NCBI GenBank assembly: GCA_020848695.1 | Contig: JADLHT010000022.1 | Span: forward strand, 30,371-94,370 | DNA from: Saprospiraceae bacterium | GTDB lineage: Bacteria > Bacteroidota > Bacteroidia > Chitinophagales > Saprospiraceae | Direction of reading: 5' to 3' | DNA: 64,000 bases | Shown here: piece after piece, positions 46,216 to 55,081 of the stretch | How the letters are laid out: each line of letters opens with the position of its first letter | Numbering within the stretch: the first letter of the stretch is position 1 | Program-made: the position numbers and the translations under genes | Notes under the pieces: generated by a model | Seen by the model: the letters and a program-made list of their open reading frames with translations, nothing else | Told to the model about the DNA's origin: nothing | The model's database searches: none

Positions 46216-47521
46216 TATAATTTCTTCCAATACTAAAATAATTAAATCCAAATTCTTTCATCTTACCCGGATCATAAACATTTCTGCCATCAAAAATATT
46301 ATACTCTTTCATCTTACTTTTTAATAAACTGAAATCAGGTGATCTGAATTCAGGCCACTCTGTTACAATTACAAGGGCGACGGTCTCAAATAAAGCCTCA
46401 TACATATCTTGACTATAAATTATAGTGTCCCCAAATATTTCTTTAACTCCATTCATTGCTTCCGGATCAAAAACCGAGACTATTGCTCCCTGATCCAATA
46501 AACTTTTTATAATAACCAGTGATGGTGCTTCACGAATATCATCCGTATTTGGTTTAAATGCCAAACCCCAAACTGCAATTTTTTTATTCTTTAAATCTTG
46601 CCCAATTTGCTTATGAATTTTCTCAATTAATACAAGTTTTTGAATTGAATTGACATTCATCACTGCATCAAGAATTTTAAAATCATATGAATGTTCTTTA
46701 GAAGTCCTGTACAATGCCTGAACATCTTTCGGAAAACAAGAACCGCCATATCCTACACCTGGAAATAAAAATCTTTTGCCGATTCGGGAATCTGAACCCA
46801 TACCGATTCTTACCATATCCACATTTGCTTGTGTAAGATCACATAAGTTGGCTATTTCATTCATAAAACTTATTCTTGTCGCCAGATAGGCATTGGCTGC
46901 ATACTTTGTCAATTCTGCAGAACGAAAATCCATTTCATAAACAGGGTTTCCTTGTCTTACAAATGGTTCATAAAGATCTCGCATAATTTTGAACGCTCTT
47001 TGCGAGTCAGAGCCAATGACTACCCGATCTGGTTTAAGAAAATCATCAACCGCTACACCTTCACGCAAAAATTCCGGATTTGAAACAACATCAACCAAAT
47101 CATGTTGACAGAATTCCAATAATTTATTCTTCACTTTTTCAGCTGTGCCAACAGGAACAGTACTTTTATTTACAATTACAGTATATCTTTTAATTAAACT
47201 TGCAAGCTGTTCAGTTACTCCAAGTACAAAGGAAAGATCAGCCGAACCATCTTCATTTGGCGGAGTAGGTAAAGCTAAAAATATGACTTCAGCAAAATCA
47301 ACTGCATGACTTATCCTGTCAGAGAATCCAATTCTTTGTTGTTTCAAATTTCTTTCGAGGAGTAGTTCTAAACCAGGTTCATAAATGGGAACTTTTCCTT
47401 CATTTAATAAATTTAATTTCTGCAGGTTATTATCGATGCATAAAACTTGATGGCCCATTTCTGCAAAACAAGTTCCTGTAACCAAACCAACATATCCCGT
47501 TCCAATAACCGCTATCTTCAT
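46208..47521 (-). CDS. ugd: UDP-glucose/GDP-mannose family 6-dehydrogenase (Ugd-like)
   Basis: 437 residues from the ATG at 47521. GTGYVGLVTGTCFAEMGH, the catalytic Cys in GVGYGGSCFPKDVQ, and KNKKIAVWGLAFKPNTDDIREAPS identify UDP-glucose dehydrogenase. It makes UDP-glucuronic acid, so the glycan may hold GlcA beside the diacetamido sugar. It overlaps the preceding dehydrogenase by one base (TAATG). Confidence 0.93.
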   Translation of the reverse strand: MKIAVIGTGYVGLVTGTCFAEMGHQVLCIDNNLQKLNLLNEGKVPIYEPGLELLLERNLKQQRIGFSDRISHAVDFAEVIFLALPTPPNEDGSADLSFVLGVTEQLASLIKRYTVIVNKSTVPVGTAEKVKNKLLEFCQHDLVDVVSNPEFLREGVAVDDFLKPDRVVIGSDSQRAFKIMRDLYEPFVRQGNPVYEMDFRSAELTKYAANAYLATRISFMNEIANLCDLTQANVDMVRIGMGSDSRIGKRFLFPGVGYGGSCFPKDVQALYRTSKEHSYDFKILDAVMNVNSIQKLVLIEKIHKQIGQDLKNKKIAVWGLAFKPNTDDIREAPSLVIIKSLLDQGAIVSVFDPEAMNGVKEIFGDTIIYSQDMYEALFETVALVIVTEWPEFRSPDFSLLKSKMKEYNIFDGRNVYDPGKMKEFGFNYFSIGRNYNG

Positions 47522-48810
47522 TATAAGCTCCAATAATGTATGGAGGACTCCATATCCCCAAATATACCTTTTAAATCAATTAGTATAGGATCATTATTCA
47601 TGATTTTAATAAAATCCTTACTCGTCATTTCCTTATACTTCTGATGAGCAACAGCAACTACTACTGCATCGTAATTATTGTCTATTCGTTCAGTCAGATT
47701 AATGTTATACTCTTTATTTACTTCGTGCTGATCTGCCAAATAATCATTAACATGAACTTGCATGGAATAAGCTTTTAATTCTTCATACAGCTCTGCAACT
47801 TTGGAATTCCGAATGTCAGAAACATTTTCTTTAAAAGTAATACCCAATATCAATATTTTACAATTACCCGGATTTTTATCCTTTGTAATTAATATCTGCA
47901 CCAACTTCTTGGCAATGAATTCTGGCATTTTATCATTGACTCTTCTTCCTGAAAGTATGACGAGAGGATCATAACCTAATTCATGAGACTTATGTAGTAA
48001 ATAATAGGGATCAACGCCAATGCAATGACCCCCAACCAATCCAGGTGAAAATTGCAAAAAATTCCATTTTGTCCGAGCTGCTTCAATTACATCTTGAGTT
48101 TTTATACCCATGCGATCAAAAATAATTGATAACTCATTCATAAATGAAATATTCAAATCCCGTTGTGTGTTCTCAATGACTTTCGCTGCTTCAGCAACAC
48201 GTATGGATTTAGCTTCAAATACTCCCTTTTCAATAACTGATCCATAAACCTTAGAAATCTCGCTGAGCGCAACCTCATCTGATCCGGAAACAATCTTTAG
48301 TATTTTCTCAATGGTATTATCTTTATCGCCTGGGTTTATACGTTCAGGCGAATACCCTAATTTAAAATCATCTCCAAGCTTTAAATTAGAATAAGCTTCA
48401 ATTACCGGCAGACAGTCTTCTTCTGTACATCCTGGATAAACTGTCGATTCAAAAATTACATAATCTCCTTTTTTCAATATAGAACCAATCGTTTTTGAGG
48501 CATTTAATACGGATCTTAGATCCGGAACTTTATGTTCGTCTACAGGAGTTGGTACTGCGACAATATAAAAATGTGCTGTTTTAAGAATTTCTAAATCACT
48601 GGTAAATTCTATATCTACATGATCAAAGGCTTTGGTTTCCAATTCACGAGAAGGATCTATTTTGTTTCTTAACATTGAAATCCTTTTCTCATTAATGTCA
48701 TACCCAATGACTTTATACTTCCTTGCAAACAATAAGGCTAGCGGCAAGCCAACATAACCAAGACCTAATACTGCAATTTTCTTTTCTTTATTTACTATTT
48801 GCTGATACAT
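47521..48810 (-). CDS. wbpA: UDP-N-acetylhexosamine 6-dehydrogenase (WbpA/TviB-like)
   Basis: 429 residues. AVLGLGYVGLPLALLFARKY, VFESTVYPGCTEE, and the catalytic Cys in GLVGGHCIGVDPYYLL are typical of the UDP-GlcNAc/UDP-GalNAc branch (WbpA, TviB, WbpO), distinct from UDP-glucose dehydrogenase (GSCFPKD). First gene of the operon; oxidises C6 of UDP-GlcNAc to start the UDP-GlcNAc(3NAc)A route. Whether GlcNAc or GalNAc is used cannot be read directly. Confidence 0.9.
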   Translation of the reverse strand: MYQQIVNKEKKIAVLGLGYVGLPLALLFARKYKVIGYDINEKRISMLRNKIDPSRELETKAFDHVDIEFTSDLEILKTAHFYIVAVPTPVDEHKVPDLRSVLNASKTIGSILKKGDYVIFESTVYPGCTEEDCLPVIEAYSNLKLGDDFKLGYSPERINPGDKDNTIEKILKIVSGSDEVALSEISKVYGSVIEKGVFEAKSIRVAEAAKVIENTQRDLNISFMNELSIIFDRMGIKTQDVIEAARTKWNFLQFSPGLVGGHCIGVDPYYLLHKSHELGYDPLVILSGRRVNDKMPEFIAKKLVQILITKDKNPGNCKILILGITFKENVSDIRNSKVAELYEELKAYSMQVHVNDYLADQHEVNKEYNINLTERIDNNYDAVVVAVAHQKYKEMTSKDFIKIMNNDPILIDLKGIFGDMESSIHYWSL

Positions 48811-48885
48811 TCTTAAACCACAACCTAGAGGATACTTCTAATTTTTTTAAATATCTAAAATACTAATTATTAAGGTTTTAGCGTG

Positions 48886-48915
48886 CAAATTTATAAGAAA
48901 ACTCGAATTTCTCAA
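48886..48915 (-). promoter_or_regulatory. Promoter of the polysaccharide operon (TTG-N19-TAAATTTG)
   Basis: On the minus strand, TTG (48915-48913) and TAAATTTG (48893-48886) are separated by exactly 19 nt, a full match to the Bacteroidota consensus. The leader to the wbpA-like ATG is about 70 nt. No other promoter of this quality is seen inside the tightly packed operon. Confidence 0.7.
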
Positions 48916-49169
48916 AAGTTAATCAGTTTGAGTCATTTAAAAAATCATATACAATTTTTAATTAATATTTATATTATTAATATTTAGTGCTTTACACTTT
49001 ATATTAAAACGTAATATTTAAAATTGCTTTATCTCTAGTCGGATACTTTGATCTAATATTAAGATCCTTATACATTTTATGCAAAAACCCAAAATAATTA
49101 ACTGGTTCATTTAAATTGTATTTATCATCTCTACTATCAATACACCTTACGAAATAAAGCAAAGAATAT
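48916..49169. other. AT-rich spacer between polysaccharide operon and DODA-type gene
   Basis: Together with the flanking promoters this makes a 380-bp gap between divergent genes. It is very AT-rich, with no open frame or strong hairpin that I can support. Confidence 0.5.
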
Positions 49170-49177
49170 TAATTTTG
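49170..49177 (+). promoter_or_regulatory. -7 promoter box of the DODA-type dioxygenase gene
   Basis: TAATTTTG matches TAnnTTTG and ends 13 nt before the ATG at 49191. Leader predicted at about 5-9 nt. Confidence 0.5.
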
Positions 49178-49190
49178 TAGAACTTAGAAT

Positions 49191-50075
49191 ATGAATAGAA
49201 AAGAATTTTTGAAATTAGCTTCAATCCTTCCATTAAGTAACATGCCATCGAATCTTTCCATCCTCCATAAAATATCAGACCAATTAGAGAGCACGGAAAG
49301 AATGCCAGTATTATTTCTAGGACACGGAAGTCCAATGAATGCAATTGAAGACAACGAATTTGTACAAGGATTTAAAAGTATTGCAAAAAAAATTTCAAAA
49401 CCTAAAGCTATATTATGTATTTCTGCACATTGGGAGACGAAAGGAACTTTTGTAACAGCAATGAAGAATCCAAAAACCATCCATGATTTCGGAGGATTTC
49501 CTCAAGCTTTATACAATGTTCAATATCCTGCTCAAGGAAGTCCACAACTTGCTGTTGAAACGAAAAGCTATGTTAAAAAAACAAATATTGGCTTAGACTA
49601 TAATTGGGGTTTAGATCATGGAGCATGGTCAGTTTTGATACATCTGTTTCCAAAAGCAGAAATACCAGTGATTCAGTTGAGTTTAGATTATACAAAAGAT
49701 GCTAAATATCATTATGATCTTGCCAAAGAACTTAAATCTCTTCGTGACAAAGGTATATTGATTGTCGGTAGTGGAAATATGATTCACAACCTTGGAATGG
49801 TAGCTTGGGATAAATTAAATTCTTCTGGTTATGGATATGATTGGTGTCTAGAGGCTAGAAGCTCTATGAATAAAAATATATTATCAGACAATCACATTGA
49901 TCTCATTAATTATAAATTAAAAGGAAAAGCTTATCAACTTTCGATACCAACACCTGAGCATTATCTTCCTTTGCTTTATACGCTTGCATTAAAAGACAGC
50001 ACGGATAAAATAAGTCTTTTCAATGATAAAGCTATTGCTGGTTCTTTAACAATGACTTCTGTATTTATAGCTTGA
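49191..50075 (+). CDS. ygiD: 4,5-DOPA dioxygenase extradiol-like protein (LigB family)
   Basis: 294 residues. FLGHGSPMNAIEDN and CISAHWETKG carry the metal-binding His, DHGAWSVLIHLFP the acid/base His, and PEHYLPLLYTL is the C-terminal signature. E. coli YgiD cleaves catechols such as L-DOPA. The N-terminus (MNRKEFLKLA) looks like a Tat-signal start with RK instead of RR, an extension not found in YgiD, so it may be exported or only retain a relic. It is divergent from the polysaccharide operon. Confidence 0.88.
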   Translation: MNRKEFLKLASILPLSNMPSNLSILHKISDQLESTERMPVLFLGHGSPMNAIEDNEFVQGFKSIAKKISKPKAILCISAHWETKGTFVTAMKNPKTIHDFGGFPQALYNVQYPAQGSPQLAVETKSYVKKTNIGLDYNWGLDHGAWSVLIHLFPKAEIPVIQLSLDYTKDAKYHYDLAKELKSLRDKGILIVGSGNMIHNLGMVAWDKLNSSGYGYDWCLEARSSMNKNILSDNHIDLINYKLKGKAYQLSIPTPEHYLPLLYTLALKDSTDKISLFNDKAIAGSLTMTSVFIA

Positions 50076-50106
50076 TCCGGCCCGGTATTTATTCTTATTA
50101 ATTGAA

Positions 50107-51063
50107 TTACATAACTTGTGAAGCTATTCGTTTTACGACTGTACTGTCACTCATTGTGTAGAAATGTATACAAGGTACACCGGCTTTCTTTAATTCTTGC
50201 GCTTGGAAGACACACCATTCTATGCCTGCCTCAACAACCTGGCTTTCCGTCTTTGCTTTTTGAATTGATTTTACCAAATCATCCGGCAAATCAACATAGA
50301 AATTCCTTGGAATTGAGCTTAACTGATACTTCTTTGTAATTGGTTTAATACCGGGAACAATTGGAACTTCAATACCTTCCTTACGACACAAATCTTGATA
50401 GGCAAAAAATTTTTTATTATCAAAAAACATTTGCGTTACTATATAATCTGCGCCAGCTTCAATTTTTCTTCGAGTGTGCTTCATATCAGATTTCAAACTA
50501 GCAGCTTCAAAATGTTTTTCCGGATAACCTGCTACTCCTATACAAAAGTCCATTGGAATACCTGTCTCAATATCATCATCCAGGTAGATTCCTTTATTCA
50601 TTGAAGCAATTTGTTTCACCAAATCAACAGCATACTCATGTCCATCTTTCTCAGGAAGAAACTTGTCATCAAATCGTCTTGCATCACCCCGTAACGCAAG
50701 TACATTGGTAATCTGAAGAAAATGAAGATCGATTAATGCATTCTCTGTTTCTTCTCTACTAAATCCACCGCAAATAAGGTGAGGCACTGCTTCAACTTTA
50801 TACTTATTCATAATAGCTGCACAGATACCAACCGTTCCTGGTCTTTTGCGTATAGCTACTTTTTCAAAATATCCGCTATTCTTCTGTTTATATATAAACT
50901 CCTCTCTATGATAAGTAACATCGATAAAGGGTGGATTAAATTCCATCAAAGGATCTAACTTTTCAAAAAGCGAATCGATACTTCCACCTTTCAAAGGAGG
51001 CAATACTTCAAATGAAACAAAGGTTCTATCTTTATACTTGTTAAAATATTCTGTAACTTTCAA
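50107..51063 (-). CDS. metF: 5,10-methylenetetrahydrofolate reductase
   Basis: 318 residues. FVSFEVLPP is the N-terminal signature, NVLALRGDA the folate loop, and QMFFDNKKF the conserved C-terminal segment. It supplies 5-methyl-THF for methionine synthesis with FADH2. It begins with TTG at 51063; no ATG exists nearby. It lies 29 bp behind lgt. I saw no SAM riboswitch in front of it. Confidence 0.95.
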   Translation of the reverse strand: MKVTEYFNKYKDRTFVSFEVLPPLKGGSIDSLFEKLDPLMEFNPPFIDVTYHREEFIYKQKNSGYFEKVAIRKRPGTVGICAAIMNKYKVEAVPHLICGGFSREETENALIDLHFLQITNVLALRGDARRFDDKFLPEKDGHEYAVDLVKQIASMNKGIYLDDDIETGIPMDFCIGVAGYPEKHFEAASLKSDMKHTRRKIEAGADYIVTQMFFDNKKFFAYQDLCRKEGIEVPIVPGIKPITKKYQLSSIPRNFYVDLPDDLVKSIQKAKTESQVVEAGIEWCVFQAQELKKAGVPCIHFYTMSDSTVVKRIASQVM

Positions 51064-51092
51064 AATTATTAATTATTAACTGATATGTAGAA

Positions 51093-52253
51093 TTAGCTTG
51101 TAATCTTTTTACGATAAAAATAAATTGATCCAATTATTCCTGTTATGATTAATAGTAGTGCAATACCTTGAGAAAGCGATGGATGAAAACCTAAAATATC
51201 GTATCTTGGATTAACTCTTATCGTTTCAATAAAAAATCTTTCAACACCATTCAATGTAACATAGATAAAGAAGAGAACTCCGGCGTATTGTATTCTGGTT
51301 CTCAATATCCATAATATTCCAAAAATTATAAATGCTAAAATAAATTCATATAATGGAGTTGGAAATACAGATGGTACTAATTGCTGGCAGTAATTCCAAT
51401 TGCATCCGGCAATTTTAATTCCTTCTTCAGCAACATTGTGTGGATAACTATAGGACCACCAGGAATCGGGAAAAATAAACCAATTTGGTTTTGGAATTTC
51501 ATTCACTATTCCCCAATCTCCATCTCCGCTAAAATGACAACCCAACCTTCCAATTCCATATCCAACCATTAATGTTGGGGCAATAGCATCGTACATATGA
51601 AGAAGAGGCAAGCCTTTTGCCTTCATGTACCTACTGAGCATAATGAACGCAAGTATCAATCCTCCATACACAGTTAAACCAGCACCTGAAAAAAGTGATC
51701 CGACCGGATCTCTAACAAAATCTCCAAAATTTTCGAATACAGAAAATAATTTACTTCCTAAAATCCCATAAAGTCCAGCAAGAATTGTCAAGTTCACAAC
51801 CCTGTCAACCGGTTTGATTATAATATCACCATATTTTGCTTCCTTTTGCTCCTGATGATTCATCTGGTAGATCCAATATATCGCGGTGACTCCACCAATC
51901 AAAAATCCCCAAAACCAATTCCCTTGAACTGAGAAAATTGCTTCTGAAGGATCTCTTTGAAAAGATTTGTAATTTGTAAATAGAAAAACAATCTTGTAAC
52001 CAAACAAAAAATTAACCAAAGTTTGAATTCCAATCTCTTTCCAATCAATCGGCTTATAGATCAATTTATTCTTTTCAAGCTGAGATCTCAATTGGCCTTT
52101 TTTTTCCTTTCTTCTTAATTCTGAGGACAATACCCAACCACTTGCAGCTATCGCAGCAAATAGCAAAAGACCAAATGTCTTAACCAAAGAAAAAGCATTA
52201 TCAGGCTCGGTGCCAAATAAATCATGTAAAATATAAGATAAATCAGGATACAT
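51093..52253 (-). CDS. lgt: Prolipoprotein diacylglyceryl transferase
   Basis: 386 residues with about seven to eight membrane helices. The signature is GIGRLGCHFSGDGDWG, with LHMYDAIAPTLM before it and PTPLYEF after it. It transfers diacylglycerol to lipobox Cys, so it serves the many small lipoproteins in this window. Length exceeds E. coli Lgt (291) mainly through an N-terminal and a hydrophilic loop extension, common in this phylum. Confidence 0.94.
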   Translation of the reverse strand: MYPDLSYILHDLFGTEPDNAFSLVKTFGLLLFAAIAASGWVLSSELRRKEKKGQLRSQLEKNKLIYKPIDWKEIGIQTLVNFLFGYKIVFLFTNYKSFQRDPSEAIFSVQGNWFWGFLIGGVTAIYWIYQMNHQEQKEAKYGDIIIKPVDRVVNLTILAGLYGILGSKLFSVFENFGDFVRDPVGSLFSGAGLTVYGGLILAFIMLSRYMKAKGLPLLHMYDAIAPTLMVGYGIGRLGCHFSGDGDWGIVNEIPKPNWFIFPDSWWSYSYPHNVAEEGIKIAGCNWNYCQQLVPSVFPTPLYEFILAFIIFGILWILRTRIQYAGVLFFIYVTLNGVERFFIETIRVNPRYDILGFHPSLSQGIALLLIITGIIGSIYFYRKKITS

Positions 52254-52337
52254 AATAGCCTAAATACCAGGCAATGTTACCACGAAATTAGAAATTTGCC
52301 ACTAATTTGGCATGATTTTTTAACTTTACTACTAAAT

Positions 52338-52910
52338 ATGTTTCTTAGATTCATTTTATTATCCGCTAGTGTTTATATCCTGCCCTGTTATTCCCAAAAA
52401 TCCATACAATATTTGGGACAGATTGGTTTAATTCAACAACTCACCGATTATCCCCTTGTAAAACAGAAAGCCAAAATTATCAATGGATGGAACATCGGGG
52501 CACAATTCAGATATTATAAAAATAAATTTTATCTTAATTCAGGTTTGGATATTCAAACAATTGATCTGGAATCAAACCCTAAGTTAGAGCTATTTAATAG
52601 ACAACCGGTTCGATACAATTTATCTATACCGCTTAGAATCGGGTATGATTTTTTTCATAAAGAAGAGTTTAAAATTAGAGTGCAAACCGGTTTTGTGCCA
52701 ACCTTTCTACTTTCAGTAGATAAAAATAATTTAAATTTGGAAGAAAGTAATTACAATAGATTTAATCTGGACTTGCAATTTGGTATAGGGATTGAGTTTT
52801 ATCCAATAACATTGGATTACTCATACGATCTTGGATTAATTAATACATACTACAAAGAAGAGTTTAAAACCAATGGTCACTTTTTTACTCTGGGATTGTT
52901 GTTTAATTAG
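52338..52910 (+). CDS. Outer-membrane beta-barrel-like protein
   Basis: 190 residues from the ATG at 52338, which heads a signal peptide (MFLRFILLSASVYILPCYSQ). A TTG at 52296 is unlikely. Alternating strands and the C-terminal GHFFTLGLLFN suggest a small outer-membrane barrel (PorT/OmpW-like fold). Function unknown. It converges with the PorE-like gene. Confidence 0.65.
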   Translation: MFLRFILLSASVYILPCYSQKSIQYLGQIGLIQQLTDYPLVKQKAKIINGWNIGAQFRYYKNKFYLNSGLDIQTIDLESNPKLELFNRQPVRYNLSIPLRIGYDFFHKEEFKIRVQTGFVPTFLLSVDKNNLNLEESNYNRFNLDLQFGIGIEFYPITLDYSYDLGLINTYYKEEFKTNGHFFTLGLLFN

Positions 52911-52940
52911 TAGTTTCTTTTTTCTATAATTAAACTGTGT

Positions 52941-55073
52941 TTACTTTTTACTCTTGTTGTAATTAATGAGTAATATGAGATCGGGATATTTCCCAGCAAA
53001 ATTAATAATTGAGGCTTCCTCAATATAGCGCCCATTAATGAATGCATGAATAATCGAATTCTTCGGGAGTTCGCTCTTGCTTTTCAATTCTGCAATCAAT
53101 TCAAACTTACTGGCAATACCAGCATAATAGTAATACTTACCGTTTCTATACTCACAAAAAAATTCTTTAATTTTCAAATTATCCAAATTCTTGCCTAACA
53201 TTTGACTAGACTCCCCGATCAAGACAGAATAAGTAACTCCATTTCTGATTTTTTGAAATTCAAATGCTTCATTCAATTTAAAGAGTTCCGGCACTATAAT
53301 TGGATGGTATTCTAGATCGATTCTACTCTTGATATCTGATTGAAAATTTACTTCAACCCGATTGTTGAATATCTTTTCCTGTTGATTCATAAGTCCATTT
53401 GCATTTTTACTAGCAATAACAAAAGATGCTCCTACGCCAATAGTCTGAATTCTTTTATTTTCAATCCCATTCTTTTCTAAATAAGCTACCAATTCTTCAG
53501 CTCTCTTGACTGAAGAAAAAAGGTTGATTACTACATTTTCAGATTCATTAGAATGTCCTATACATTGCAGGGTATAAGCTGTATCTTTCCTTGCCAAATC
53601 CAGAATAACAGCTAACGCTGCCTTGTTTTTATCTGCCGTAACATAATCATCGATATCGGATACTAGAGGGTCAATTAAAATTGGTTTTGCATTATTTAAA
53701 TTATCATTATCTTTTACAACAACTGATAATAATGACACAGGCTGATTATCTTTATGATCAATAATATAACTTAATACTGATCCGGCCTCATCGTAGTATT
53801 GCTCTTTAAATTCCTCTTTAAAATAGGCAATAAATACATCATCACCACCAATACCAAGATCCATTCTGTTAGAGGTAAATACTCCAGATAGTCCATTTTT
53901 ATTCAACTTAAATTGCACTTCATCTCCCGCAGAATTAACTGGAATTCCAAGATTCATTGGTACTGACCATACAGCCTCTTCCGCAAGAAATTCAGTTCTA
54001 AATACATCAAATCCACCTAAACTGCTGAGTCCATTTGACGAAAAATAAAGCGTTCGACCATCCTTTGCTATAAAAGGGGTAACTTCATCAAAGGGTGAAT
54101 TAATTCTGGATCCCAAATTAACAGGCACAGTCCATGTTCCCTTTCTTAAAATTGTTATGTACAAGTCATAGGATCCGAATCCACCTTCTTGTTGACTTGA
54201 GAATATACAAATTGAATCTTGAAATATGGATATATCAGGAGAATCTTCCTTATTATAAAAAGGCAATTTAAAAGGAATAATCTTCGAATAATTTGTGGAA
54301 TTAAAATATTTAAGATTTATTTCAGTCTTTTTTGTTTGATTACTCTTACTTAAGTAAATCAATCCTGTTCCTTGCTCTACAAAGCCGAGTATAAATTCAT
54401 CCGCTGTCGTATTTATTTCTTTGTCTAACGGCTTAATTATTGACCAATTACCGTTGCTATCTTCTATTGAATAAATATCAGATTGATGTCGACTCAAATT
54501 ATCTTCTAATGTTTTTGAACGATTGGATGAAAAATAATACTTACCTTGAAAGTGATAACTTGGAAATATAGAATTCTCGTCTTCTTCTGTATTAATAAAG
54601 TTATTTAATGGCTCTACTAAAGCAGGCTTTTCTAATCTGATATTTCTAGATCCATTAAGCGCCTGCAAAATCTTTTGTTCGATCCCAATACGTTCTCTAG
54701 CATCCTTCTTTATGAACTTCAGATAGAATTTATATGCCTTTGCCGCTTCAATAAACTGATTTGAATGATGCAATAATTCTGCATACTTCAATTTGTATTG
54801 ATCTTTTCTACTCTTGAGGGCAATAAGTCTAGAATAGACATTTGCGGCCTTATCGAGCTGATGATTTTTTAAATATGTTTCTCCGGCCAACAGCAATTCC
54901 TTCTCACTCAATTTCATTGAAAGTAGGTCATCAAAGATTTTGGATGCTTCTTTATATTTATTCTGTGATAAAAAATTTTTTAAACTGCTCTTTAGTTCAG
55001 ACTTAGATTGCGTGAAGGATTTATCATTGATAAGTGCAAATAAAATAATTGCAGAAAGAATTCTAATCTTCAC
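52941..55073 (-). CDS. PorE-like TPR / PD40 propeller / OmpA envelope protein
   Basis: About 710 residues. Signal peptide (ends SFTQ), TPR-like helices (30-130), WD40/PD40 propeller blades (roughly 170-420: ITPF-like TPFIAKDGRTLYFSSNG), an OmpA peptidoglycan-binding domain near residue 490-580, and a C-terminal SPOR-like segment (GVTYSVLIGESS, YYYYAGIASK). This layout fits PorE, which anchors the type IX secretion machinery. In the OmpA loop the usual GHTD is GHSN, so peptidoglycan binding may differ. Start GTG at 55073 follows the E2 gene by 8 bp. Confidence 0.8.
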   Translation of the reverse strand: MKIRILSAIILFALINDKSFTQSKSELKSSLKNFLSQNKYKEASKIFDDLLSMKLSEKELLLAGETYLKNHQLDKAANVYSRLIALKSRKDQYKLKYAELLHHSNQFIEAAKAYKFYLKFIKKDARERIGIEQKILQALNGSRNIRLEKPALVEPLNNFINTEEDENSIFPSYHFQGKYYFSSNRSKTLEDNLSRHQSDIYSIEDSNGNWSIIKPLDKEINTTADEFILGFVEQGTGLIYLSKSNQTKKTEINLKYFNSTNYSKIIPFKLPFYNKEDSPDISIFQDSICIFSSQQEGGFGSYDLYITILRKGTWTVPVNLGSRINSPFDEVTPFIAKDGRTLYFSSNGLSSLGGFDVFRTEFLAEEAVWSVPMNLGIPVNSAGDEVQFKLNKNGLSGVFTSNRMDLGIGGDDVFIAYFKEEFKEQYYDEAGSVLSYIIDHKDNQPVSLLSVVVKDNDNLNNAKPILIDPLVSDIDDYVTADKNKAALAVILDLARKDTAYTLQCIGHSNESENVVINLFSSVKRAEELVAYLEKNGIENKRIQTIGVGASFVIASKNANGLMNQQEKIFNNRVEVNFQSDIKSRIDLEYHPIIVPELFKLNEAFEFQKIRNGVTYSVLIGESSQMLGKNLDNLKIKEFFCEYRNGKYYYYAGIASKFELIAELKSKSELPKNSIIHAFINGRYIEEASIINFAGKYPDLILLINYNKSKK

Positions 55074-55081
55074 CAACTTCT

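Noticed and set aside
48811..48885. Antitermination (UpxY-like) control of the polysaccharide operon
   Set aside because: No NusG-like gene lies at the head of the operon and the leader shows no clear structure.
51064..51092. Possible SAM riboswitch before metF
   Set aside because: Only 29 bp separate lgt and metF; there is no room for a known aptamer.
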